Assembly: GCF_001039355.2 (NCBI RefSeq)
Contig: NW_019775560.1
Span: 165,926 to 229,925, forward strand
From: Lingula anatina
Taxonomy: Eukaryota > Brachiopoda > Lingulata > Lingulida > Lingulidae
DNA length: 64,000 bases
Reading direction: 5' to 3'
Made by a program: the position numbers and the translations under genes. Below, in pieces: positions 24,373 to 36,251 of this stretch. The notes beneath the pieces were generated by a model. The model saw nothing but the letters and a program-made list of their open reading frames with translations. It searched no databases and was not told the DNA's origin. The stretch's first letter is position 1; every line of letters begins with the position of its first letter.

Positions 24373-26340
24373 ATTTTTATCAATTTTTGGTAAAAAGATA
24401 TTAATAATCTACATTTCTAGTCACCTTCTGTTGTCAACTTTGCAACAAATACTTTTTTAGCTATTACAAGGTTTATCAACAATAAGAAGTTCCTATACAA
24501 CTGTGTGTGAAGAAAGTTCTGAGAGGACTAAAACCATCTTAAATCCAGACAAGACGGCAGGATTAGGTAAACAGATAATTTATGCCTAGCATTGGCAGTG
24601 TAATATGATTTCAGTAATTCCTTCATAGTTATATATGTTTGGTAAAGTTTACTGTTATTTATTCATTTTTTTTTGTAAGTGTAAATGTATCATCAGGTCA
24701 AGTGTAGAGCACACAGTGCATTGTGTGTTTTTGCCAAGAAACTGAAGATTTCCTTTCTCGGAATCTACTTAATCTCATCATCCTCATTCAACTCTCAGTA
24801 ATAATCATGGAAGATTCTTTAATCAAACAGTCAAAATCAAGTCTACAATGTTACGAAATTTGTCAGAATGATATGAAGGCAAAAATGCCCGAGAACAGTC
24901 AAGGTGCATTCACAATTAAACTTTTGTAATTTCAGTAGTTCAAATTAATTGGGGGCTTTCCAGGAGTGCAATCAGATTACTGTAGAAGACTAATATGCCT
25001 CTTCCTGGCATGGAGTAAAACAGTAAAGCTGGTGATTGTACACATACCTTAGACACGAGGGGAGTAGGATAGTGTACATTGTGAATGCACCCAAAGTCTA
25101 AGTTTATATATAATCCATTAATAGCCAGTACTACCATCAGACATGATTAAATTAAGCAGAAAGCAGGTTCCAGGGCTCCTCCAGGTGAAGGATGACCCAA
25201 AAGATGGAATTGCAATTACAAAATCATCACATTTTTATCTTGGTAACCAACTGTAATTTTTGATCCCATTTCAGCATATGTCAGCCAGGCAGCCTTGGAC
25301 AGTTTCCAGGAGTGCGTCTCTGTTCTGGAGGAGACTATGAGACACAGGGGTCAGAGGAAAGGACAATCGGAGGCCAGTTTTCTTGGAAATTCTACCATGA
25401 TCAAACTGTGATGGTCCTTTGTGGGGAAGAAAATTTCTGAGCACAACCATTTGCCAAGAAGGAAAAGGAATTTTTTCTGTATGGTCCAATCTCAAAAACA
25501 TTTGGTAACCCTTCTAATTCTGGCAAATGGTTTGGACTAGATGTATTCCTCATATAATCCGGACTTAAAACAATTCAACTTGGTAGTAATGGGGAAAAAA
25601 ACGGCTCATCAAGTACTTCAGGAAATCGTGCCTGAGGATGGAAATGATATGGCATTTGCAGATCTCTACAGAGCATGGCTAAACAGGGATTGACCAAACT
25701 ATTTCCATGAATGGCTTCATACTTGTTACTTCTTGGTTATTGAAATAAATTATTTTTCTACAAGACATTTCCCTTTTGATTTTATACTCCGGTATTGAAC
25801 GTATTCACACTACTGAAATATTACTTATTGAAAGAAAATATTCCTCGAATGAAAATAAGTTTTTGTTTGGTTTCTATTGCAAATCCAAACACCATTTATA
25901 AAAACCACAAAAAACAATATTTTTTTAATTTTCAAAATATCTTTTATTCAAAAAATGTTTCTAAACTCAAAAAAAGTAAGGACTAAAAATTGCATATGAA
26001 AAAAAAATGCTCAGCATCATTTATGTTGGTTTTGTTTACAATTATATAGTATCAGAAATATCGCAACATGTCATTTGGTGTTCTAGATGAATGTACAATC
26101 AGACTTACAACCAGGGATAAAGGATGCAGCAGCAGCAGGCAAGAACAAAGTTATTGCATTTGCCCCCTAAAACCTGAAAAGGGACTTTATAAAGAACCAA
26201 GGTTGTAATATGTAAAAATACATCAATAATTTACACAGTACATAATTGCTACTTCTAGAAAGACTGATCAAAACATTGACAACTTAATATAAAATGAAAC
26301 AAAATGTACTTATCAGTTCCTGAAATAAAAGACAAAATTA
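24373..26340 (+). repeat. Third copy of HAUS7 exons 9-10 and downstream flank
   Basis: Exon 9 recurs at 24461-24566 and exon 10 with stop at 25275-25411. Up to about 24690 the block matches the 21462-24371 haplotype; from about 24728 on it matches the 17445-21391 haplotype. It then continues into unique sequence after 26340, so it carries the true downstream linkage to HEXIM. Confidence 0.85.
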
Positions 26341-27257
26341 CAACAGATTTCAAACTGTAGGGTTTTGTTGTTAACTTAAAGAGTTCAAATCAAGTATTCA
26401 AAGTTATAATCATTTTACTGATGGATAAATAAACATAAAACTAGACTGAACCCAACAGACTACACTACACACTTATTCCACTTCCTCCAGTTTCCTGGGA
26501 CAACTGTACTTAGTTCCCACATGTCGCCATAGCAACTGGAGTTAACCCTGCATCTTTACAATGCCCCCTTGTGGATTGTGACTGCTTCACTGGGATTTTT
26601 TCTTTTTCAGGCTGAGGGAAATCAAACACAACATTAGTAACAGATGTCCTTACTCATGCCACAGCAGTTATACTGTGGTAATACTAGTCTGGGAAAGTTC
26701 GCTACATTACAAGTTGGTATAACGTTTTTCATTCGTATTTAACCAACAGACTGGTTTTGATGTTCTGTATAACGAAGTCTGACAATTCGTAACATTTTCA
26801 CAAAGTAAACCGTCAAAGCAGGCTAACATCTCAATATCCTTGCATTTCATTCACGGACCTTAACGTCAATCTTGCTTTCTTTTTTTACCAGTCTGACAGA
26901 AAACTTTCTGATACTACACGAAGGGCAACAAAGTATTCTCAAGTGTACATAATCAGCATACTAGTACATATATTTAAGTATGAATATGTAGATACAACCA
27001 CATATTACCTCATTCTTTGATGGTGATACCCTTTTGCACCCACTGCATTGCCTTGCTCAAGCTCGGCAACTGTAGGGGACTACTGAGCCTTTTTCAATCT
27101 GCTGCTGAAAGGGAACAAATATAATTAGTAAACACTGTTTTCGTAATCAATATTGCAACATTCGCACCACTGAGCAATCAGCACCTGTTCTATTTGAGGT
27201 AATGTGTGCAATGGCACGGATTCTCTACACCAAATGTTATGTTTATCAAACTAAAAG
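26341..27257. other. HAUS7-HEXIM intergenic region, convergent ends
   Basis: Lies between the 3' end of HAUS7 (+) and the 3' end of HEXIM (-). No gene, RNA or repeat is recognised. Presumably it contains both 3' UTRs. Confidence 0.5.
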
Positions 27258-27995
27258 TCATGAGAATTCTTCATCTTCTTTGGATTCCACCAGGTGTTGT
27301 TTCAGGTGATGATTTTCTCTCCTCAAGGCCTGGTTCACCATCTGCAACTCTGTCAGCTCGGCTTTAAGTGTGCTTAGGGATGGTCTAACGGACAAACATT
27401 GCTCTTCATCCTCTTCCTCTGAACCAAAATTGTCAGTTTCATTTAATCTACTCTCCATCTGTGTCAGTCTCTCTTCCATGTCAAAAATTTTTGAAACGAG
27501 TTCACATTTAGGGAGCTTTTCAAGCTCTTCACATTTTATAGATTCAAATACGTTTTTAAAGTCTTGAGAGAGGTAAGTAAACGTATCAATGTCATCGGGT
27601 GAATTGTACTCATAATCTATGTCTGAATATTCTGGAGAGTTTTTCAGCGAAGACCCCGTTGAATCTGTAACGTGAAATCTTTGGTCTGCCAGTTCAAAGT
27701 CTGTGTACAATTCACAATCAACTAAACTCAAGTGATCGTCCATGATAAACTGTGTTGAATTGCACGGTGCCTTAAGAGTAAAATACGGTCTTAAAGGTTT
27801 ATCTTTTGTAGAACTGGATGGCACGTGATAGGGCGACACCCGATATTCGTCAATATTTTGGCACGTTTCCAAATCCTCCTCAAACTGATTTTCACGTACA
27901 GTTTTCACTTTTGATTTCTTTCCTCGTCGAGTTTTTCTCATCTTCTTCATATTTTCTGCTTCCATCATGTCTAAATTGTCAATTTCAACAAGCAT
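27258..27995 (-). CDS. HEXIM: HEXIM homologue, P-TEFb inhibitor
   Basis: An intronless frame of 245 residues plus stop, read from the first in-frame ATG (27993-27995). The frame is open further upstream but without another ATG. Features in order: a Lys/Arg-rich basic patch (residues 17-32, KKMRKTRRGKKSKVK), the place of the 7SK RNA-binding/nuclear signal; the segment APCNSTQFIMDDH (77-88), aligned with the family's P-TEFb-inhibiting PYNT-TQF-MDDH block; an acidic stretch (about 121-140); and a C-terminal cyclin T-binding dimer coil (about 143-185) with a second leucine coil (207-236). In the known family HEXIM bound to 7SK snRNA holds CDK9/cyclin T inactive. It is shorter than vertebrate HEXIM1 but shares the single-exon structure. 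The TYR of PYNT is replaced by CYS here. Confidence 0.9.
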   Translation of the reverse strand: MLVEIDNLDMMEAENMKKMRKTRRGKKSKVKTVRENQFEEDLETCQNIDEYRVSPYHVPSSSTKDKPLRPYFTLKAPCNSTQFIMDDHLSLVDCELYTDFELADQRFHVTDSTGSSLKNSPEYSDIDYEYNSPDDIDTFTYLSQDFKNVFESIKCEELEKLPKCELVSKIFDMEERLTQMESRLNETDNFGSEEEDEEQCLSVRPSLSTLKAELTELQMVNQALRRENHHLKQHLVESKEDEEFS

Positions 27996-28336
27996 GCTAC
28001 TGAGAAGCGGCTGATACACGTGAAAAGGAATGAAACGTTGATGCAACGAATCAAAATGGCGGGGAAATAATATCCGCCCAAGTGTTTTACGACTCGACTT
28101 TTTAGTAAAATTCTAGACGATTCTACTTAAGTCACAGTTTCAGATGAATCAAAGTACTGTCTTGTGCCTCACAAATGTGGAAAAAAGTTTCTCTATTACC
28201 TAGATAATCACGAACTAGGAGACAATCTATGGCTCTCTCTGCAAACACGTTCTTCTCGGTGGCTCTCTTCTCGATAAATGACGATGTTGCTACGTTTCCA
28301 GTGTTTGTATTTCATTGGACGTCGATACGACGTTCA

Positions 28337-28389
28337 TGACGTCATTGTAAAATCTTAGCCAATAAAACACGCGATTTCCTTACCACGTG
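28337..28389. promoter_or_regulatory. CRE, CCAAT box and E-box between HEXIM and IFRD1
   Basis: The 869-base gap between the divergent HEXIM and IFRD1 starts holds a full palindromic CRE TGACGTCA (28337-28344), a CCAAT box (28359-28363) and a CACGTG E-box (28384-28389). Another CACGTG lies at 28017-28022, in the 5' leader side of HEXIM. The cluster sits mid-gap, as expected for a bidirectional promoter. Function is inferred from consensus matches only. Confidence 0.55.
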
Positions 28390-28694
28390 ACAAAGTGGCA
28401 GCTGATCCATATATTGCAGTGTAGTTGTGAAATAAATTAACTTTGGAAAAATAAAATATTGTATGTTTTAAATCTTTCTCAGTGTTAAAAATAAGAATGA
28501 CATCATCCCCTTATGGCAGTATATAAAGTGAGCTCAATATAAAACTGAGGAATGAATCAGCTGTTCATTTTGCGCCAGAGTTTACCCCATCCCCGCTTTC
28601 GTAGTAGACAAACAAGTTAGTGTGATAGGAGAGATCGCTGTGATTACTGGCGGATAGTAGAGAATAGGGTGTGACCTAGAAACCTCGTGGACGC

Positions 28695-28742
28695 ATGTTC
28701 ATATTAGTGACTCGACAGGCAATATGTGTATGTTGTTTTTGA
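28695..28742 (+). other. Possible upstream ORF in the IFRD1 leader
   Basis: A 15-codon frame with its own stop lies 122 bases before the chosen IFRD1 ATG. Whether it is in the transcript depends on the unknown start site. Upstream frames are known to control vertebrate IFRD1 mRNA. Confidence 0.3.
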
Positions 28743-28864
28743 AGAATATTTACACAGATTTCATTCCGTTTTCATTAATAAAATACAATATATTTGACCA
28801 TATACCTTCGTGAATGTTAGGAAACAGGAAAGAAGCGTCGCTGGAGAAGAGAAAACGCAAAACG

Positions 28865-31800
28865 ATGCCGAAAGGAAAGAAGAAAGGTAGGAAAATGTCG
28901 ACATTTTATTTTGACACGTTTCGAATTCATGATAATAAACATTGGCAACATATGGAATTCCTTCAAGTTAAATGGGAAAGCTTATCAATCGTCACTTCAC
29001 TGCGAGTGTGCTATTGTTGTGATTTGTATGTATTGTGCTGAAATGTGTAAATCACTTAAAATTATATTTATATATTTTTAAACCCACATACCCCGTGACG
29101 GCATCATGATCAAATTATTTCGAGTTATATTCAAGGTCAGCCACTCAGCTTTGTCCTACGTTGAACTTCTCCCCTCCCCCTGTAAATTAATGACAATAAC
29201 AGTGAGCTGAGGCCTCCTGTGATATCAGTTGTTAAAGGATAGAGATGACATTGGTGCACATGGTTGGTTACTCCTACTGAGTTATTATTGCCCTGAGGTG
29301 TAGGCAAAAATATCTTGTCTGTGATATGGATTTTAACGAACTGATTCTTTTTATATATCATTTTCCAGTGAGATTACTTTATTTATTCAAATATTATCAA
29401 ATATGGATTTATATTATATTTTTTGATTATCTGTTACCAAACTTATTTTTAACTACCTCTGTCCAATATAACTTCATCTTTGCATTCCATTATCTGCAGT
29501 TTGAATAAACATTAGAGAACAAATGATGAAACATACATATGTTCTCTAATGTTTATCAGTCAAAACCACCATTGTTTGTTCTACAAGAAATAAATAGATT
29601 GCTGTACATGGATTCATCTTCAATTGCGGACTGTTAAAGTTACTGCCAGGGGTCATCACCAGCCCCAGGGTTTACTTGTAAATTGCTCCTATCTGTTACA
29701 GTGATCATTGATGATTCCCTGATGGCTATTAATTGATGTCAATGGCTTCACTGTTCACAATCTTATAAGCCAATCAGTTAAAGATGTCATGGTTATCTGT
29801 CTTTTTTATTTAACTTAATTAAAGGTAAACCAGTACAGTCAGTAATATCAAGGTGATTGAGCTCTGAGGAGCCATAATTAAATTTAACATGGACAGTGAG
29901 GAAGAGGTAATGTATGTGTGAACATAAATAGACACTCCATGGAAGAAGCAAAATATTTGTGAAAATAAATAAAGATACACAGCAATGAAGAAAGCCCAAC
30001 ACAATGTCTTTTAATGCCATCCCTTTATATCCCTTTCACCTTTTCCCTTTGACTAAGACACAAGTGTTAGCTTTGCTAAGCCCAATACACTGATTAAGCT
30101 GACTACAAGGCCAACTAAGGCTGTATTCCCAGAGCTTTTAGATCGATCTATCCCCGCGGGGAGTCTCACTAGATTACTGTCAGATAATCCGGCTTAAATG
30201 TCCGTCCCGCCTACTACAAGCTGTAAGGGGTTAATTAACTTTAGTGTCCACTCGGCTGACAGCTATTTAGCATGAACCCCCAGGGAGTTAGGTCGATTTA
30301 AAGTAGATCGACCTTATCTCTGGAAATGGGGTCTAAGGGGTATCAGCTAAGGGGTATCAGGTCCTTGTTTAAGTGATCATTCTGTTTTGAAGAAATCTTG
30401 ATACACCCTTGCCCTAAAGTTTTAAAGCAATGCAATTTATAATGTGAAATATATTGTACATTGTGTGTGTTGATATATATTTCAGGTGGTAGGAAGAGCG
30501 TGGACTCTCGACAGTCCAGCGACAACGATGTGGACACACCAGAGAACATGAGTGTGGTCAGTGAGAACTGGTCGACAGAGAGTATACCTGAGGATGGAGG
30601 TCAGTATATTGATGCACCACTACCACCATTCAAACCTGCATCTGGAAACGGTGTTCTCACATTTGAACACAATACATATATTGCATGAACAAGTACGTGT
30701 GTGTGCGCGCGTGTGTGCATGCGCGCACACATTCCCTCAGTTTTTTCATCCCTTCACTGCTTTCTTTACCTCTCAGATTCCTTTAGCTTTTAGACGCTTA
30801 TCACTAGATTATAAACTGATAAAGAAGAGAATGATGATCCTCAACTTAGTTAAAATACTGTTGTGCCCGACATTTAAACTCTTTAGTGATGAAGATATGT
30901 GACCTCTGTTGACCAAAGTTCAAAACAAAGTCAAGATCTTGATATGGATATAACATGTAAATGGTGGGTTAGGTTGTCAAGTGCTTTTGCTGCTTGGATT
31001 CTTCTTTTGTTTACATTTAATGTGCAGTATCAGCATGGCAAAAATCCTTTCCCCACAACTTTCAATGCCCTTGTCTGTTAAAAGGATATTAATATATTTT
31101 TTATCCCATGTTACATGTAAATTAGGTGTAATGTGTTGAGAGACATTTAACCTCCACCCCCCACCCCCTCTTCAACCATTACCACATACATAAACAAAGG
31201 AGAGAATAACAAGTCTGTTTGATAACTTGATAAGAATTAACTGATAAGAAATGTGTACCTGAGTGAAATGAAGAATTCTGCCTTGCTCAGTATATTATTC
31301 ATGTTTCCTGCCAGATAATTCATCTCCCATTTATAGAAACCACACCGTTAGGTTTATGGAATGTCAATTGCCAAATTACTAGTGTCATTTTATATGTGTA
31401 TGATTTAGAAATACTAGCTCCACTTTGGAATAAATTTGTATGGGCATGATGTTAACATAAGATATTTTCTGAACAAATGGGACCCTTTCCTTAAACTTTA
31501 TTTGGCATTCTGCACGCCTAAAACAATATATAATCTCACAGAAATTTAATAGCCTGGATTAAGTACCGTCTACACACTAGCTTCATTACATTAAGATGTA
31601 CCTTGCATCATATTAATCAGGTCAGATATATGCATGGGCTCTGCTGGAGTGATGTTAAATGCAGCCATGTATAAAACAGCTGTTTGTGTGGTTGGTTGAG
31701 GTAATGAATGGAATATATATGTCCTTATAGGCATATATATTTTATACCAGCTACTATTCGTTAATGTTAATTTCACCTGATGGCCAAAGTGCATCTTGAC

Positions 31801-34800
31801 ATGTACATTTGCCTGCTCTCTTTAATTCACTGTGCATAACACATGGTGATATGTGATGAATTGGTTATTACACAGTACAAAGATTGTGTCATGTGGTTTC
31901 CTTTTAGAAAGTAACATGGAACTGCAGTATGTTTTAACATACCTGAACTGTGGCAGTCTTGTGACATTTGATTTATTATCATGTAAGTGTTGCGTATAGT
32001 TGATCTATGCAGTCTGTCTTTCGTAATTGTGAAAAATCTGTGCAGTGCCAAAAAATGGATGTAGAGAATTCTTTCTTCAGTTGCCAGTACTAGTAATTGA
32101 TTTTTAAATTCATTTTTGTGGCCAACATCTTGAATTTTCACTTTTCAATTTGTAAAATTTTCACTCTGTCAGTTTAACTCTGAGTGTTATTCTTTCTCTC
32201 TAAGTGCCACCTTTTCATACCTATAGTCTGTTATTTAGGTAGATTTAATAACAGAGATGGGGGGAATTTGCCATTCTGCCTGAAAAAATAGTGGACTGGC
32301 AAGATTTTTGATAAAGCAGGTTTTCTGGACTGGCAAGGTTCACCTGAAAATGCAATACATAAAAATAAACCATATGTTAACACAGGCAAATGGAAATAAA
32401 ATACTTAGTTTGGACCAGCATAGAATTAGGAAGACCTGCAGAATAAATGTAGTGCAGGTTGTACAGAGCTTCTTTATCTCAAGAGTTTTCTCCATGTGTG
32501 TATTAATGCTGGTCAAAAAATTACTCCCCAAAAAATTCTCCATTTCTTAATATATCTTTATGTTCTATTGCAGCTAGTGCAGATGCTGAAGTTGATGAGG
32601 TCAGCACACAAGAAAATTTTGAAGACAAGCTCAAAGAATGCATAGAGGGCACCACGGAGAAAAGGTAATTATTTGAAGAGGGGAGAAAGTTTTTGCAGTA
32701 ACAGTATTTAAAATTTAGAATAAAATCAAAATGCGTAATTAATGAAAGCATTGTTGTTGACCATATAGTAGCAATTTTTTCCTTTAAAATCATCATTTTT
32801 AGACTGAAGGAATAATTTAGAAAAAGTTAAAGGTTTGGCAATTTTGTTTATTCAAGTCTCACTGTGTTCTTATACTCTGTCATGGTATCTAATGTAGCAA
32901 ACATCAGTCTGGGTGGAAATGATAGAAGACATCAGTCTAAATTGTTTATCAAGATATACATTAAGGAAAACTGTTTTACATTTACATTTAGTGCTGAGAC
33001 CAGGAAGAATTCTATACAAGGAATCATGCAAGCGATGAGGAAAAAGTACACTTTTGATTTCTTTCAGGACAGGTAAGCAGGGGTATCATTATTGTGAACC
33101 TTAATTGATTAATTGATCGATTGGTTGATTGGCTGTGAAATTAAAAAAGGGCATCTCATGTCTTTAATGTCTTGTAGAATTACTTTATTGATTGCTGTTG
33201 TAATTAGAAGAACGACTATGAACATTCTGTGATAAGATTGTTAACTGTTGCTTTGTTATTGAAGTTTGTATTGATTCAGAAGCAGTTACTTGTTTGTGCT
33301 TATGTAAATACTGTTTGAATTGATAAATATCATGTTGGGAGTTTTCAAGAAGGATACTCTTGTCCGCAAATAAATAGATTAAAACACACTAATATGTCAT
33401 TTTATGGCAATTATCCTGGTAGAATGTTGTAGAATGAAAAGTAACCTTTTGTTATTCTCTCACTGAAGCCAGAGTAATGTGAACTGTGGTGACGAAGGGA
33501 ATCCCTGTGATTACCATTGATAACTCTTGATGGGATTCATTTTCACCTGTCTCTTGTCTGATTACAGGAAAATGACGGTGACGGACAGTTTAAAGCGCTG
33601 TCTCAGTAAGGGCAAGGGTGAGGAGCAGGCACTGGCCGGGACTTGCGTTTCGTTGCTTTGTGTGACCCTGGGTGGGTCTGAAGACTGCGAGGCAGTTTAC
33701 GAAGAGATTAAACCCATGCTACAAACTGTTTTACTGGACAATTCTGCAGCACTTAAAGCCAGGGCTAGTGTAAGTAAAATATAATCAGGTAAAGACATGA
33801 TATATGGAGATTTGCGTACTAAGGGCCATTGACATCATACTCTCACCTTGTTTAAGTGCAACTTAAAGTCATTTTCTATATCAAGACACATAACTTGTAT
33901 GTTCATCTTTGTTCATAAAGTGTTTATTGGTAATTTGATGATGACTAAGTAGGTGTAAATAAGTTAAAAACAGGTTCACAATTTGAATATTTATAGAAAC
34001 TTTTTAAATTCAAGAATTGTTAACAAAGCATGGTAATTTTAACAGTAAAAATGACATTGATGGTCAGTAGACAACAGGAACACAAGATTGATGATATTAT
34101 TTCAGACACATCATCTTTTTGTACTAAAGCTCTCTTTTGTTTGGGTTTCAGTGTGCTACAACTCTTGGCTTATGTACATTTGTCTGTGTTGATGATGTCA
34201 TGGTGAGTTGTTAACATGGAATAAATTGCCTGTAGTGAAAAGTAAAATAAAGAAGTAACTGATAACTGCAGGCTTAGAATTGTATAAATCTTTTGATAAA
34301 AATTTGCACCAGTAAGAGACATTGTATGAAACTTCATTTTGTGACATTTAAAAGATTATGTTTAGACTTCATTTATAACAAAATGGCTTCATTTAGGAAA
34401 ATTGATGATAAGAATATGTTTATGGTATCTGGAAATGTTCATTGGAATGTAGTTCAGTTTCTAAAAAATAATAATAATTTTAAAATTGTTATTTTTCATT
34501 TCCAGCAAATCCGAGCTGTGATGAATACTCTAGAATCTGTGTTTAAAGCTTCCTATTTCAAAGGCAATGGTGTGGCCCCGACTCACTCCCCGGAGGTGGC
34601 CTCTCTCCACTGTAGTGCTCTCTCAGCCTGGACACTACTGCTCAGTATATCTCCCCCATCTTATGTAGAAGAGTTTATTGATAGGTGAGGGTTGGTTGGG
34701 ACCTTGACTAATCTTACAGATTTAGATATGAGAGAGAAAGAGAAGAGGTGGTCTCTACTTGTTTAATTTCGAATAAGTTTAAAGTTTTAAATAAAGCTTT

Positions 34801-36200
34801 AAAAATATTTATCTTAAACAATCTTGTTATAATAGTTTGGATTAGTATAAATATTTATGGAAAGAATTGTTTGTTGTTGTATATTAAACCTGACGCTGAA
34901 GTAATGCTTATGAAAAGAGACCTTTCAGTGTAAAGTGTATTAAATCTTTTGGTTAGCTTATCCAAAAAGCCGGTTAATTATTATTTTCTAAACTTTCCAT
35001 TTCTGTATTTCAGTCATTTATCCAAGCTTCCCCAGCTGTTGATCAGTAGTTTAGTAGATCTTAGGATAGCTGCTGGAGAGGCTCTGGCGTTATTGTATGA
35101 GCTGGCAAGACAGGATGATGAGGTGAGGGCAGGGCATATAATTGTCTTATATCAGTAGTTAAGTAGATCTTAGGATAGCTGATGTAGAGGCTCTGGCATT
35201 GTATCAGCTGGCAAGACAGGATGATGAGGTGAGGGCAGGGCAGCATGGGAGGGGGGCTTGACAACAGTCTGATAACAGTTATGCTAGTTTTGTTATTCCT
35301 TGAGTAAATTAATGAGTGAATATTCTCATTCAACCAGTATTAGTAAATAAAGACAAAGAAGAGAAACTGCGGCTGGAATTTACTTTGTGTTTTACAGGGT
35401 CAGTTCAGATTGCAAGTTGGTTTGTTATTATTTAAAGGTCTTCATGTTGATATCTTGAGCTAATTGTTTAAATATTTTCATAAAGAATGTCAGATATCAC
35501 AGTGAATTTAATATATTATATCCAGTAATGTATTTGTCCCACTGTTCCAGGAGTTTGAGGGGGATGACATGGACTCCCTTTGTGCAATGTTGAAGGGGCT
35601 GGCCACTGATAGCCAGAAGTTTAGGGCAAAGAAAGACCGGAAACAACAGAGGTCAAGCTTCAGGGACATCCTGAGGACAGTGGAGGTAGTATTCAGAATT
35701 TTATTAACTGTTTTACTGGGTTTTTGTTTTCTAATAATTTTTGGTATGGCTTTCATGTAAAGGGATCAAGATGTTTGTTAACAACATTTCTTTATGTTAT
35801 GTCTTAGGGTGTTTGAAGAAAGTGTAAGTAATGTAGACAAAGTTTCGTCAAAGTTGTGTACCCCTTTTCTCTTCAAACTTAGAGGTCTAATTGCTAAATA
35901 AGACAGTTAACTTAGAGGTAGAATTGCTAAATCAAACATTTATTTATCTTTGATTAATTATTTATTTACCTCTAGGATGGGGACTTCCCTGATGAGACTG
36001 TGAAGTTTGGTGTACATGACGAGAGCCTGTACATAGACAGCTGGGTGAAGAAAGTCCAGTACAACGCTCTCTGTCAGGTCATGGCCACAGGGATGAACAC
36101 ACATTTACAGGTGAGTTGTAATCTCCCCACACTCTCTCTCCCTGCTCCTCTCTCTCTGTCGTGTGTTTATTTTAAATTGGTAATGTTATTATTATTATTT

Positions 36201-36251
<51 letters not shown>

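Noticed and set aside
17616-25411. HAUS7 exon-duplication gene family
   Set aside because: Introns, intergenic flank and exons are repeated together and always restart at an n; this is overlapping contigs, not gene evolution.
27258-28046. HEXIM start at 28046
   Set aside because: That codon is TTG; the first in-frame ATG is at 27993-27995 and leaves all conserved parts intact.
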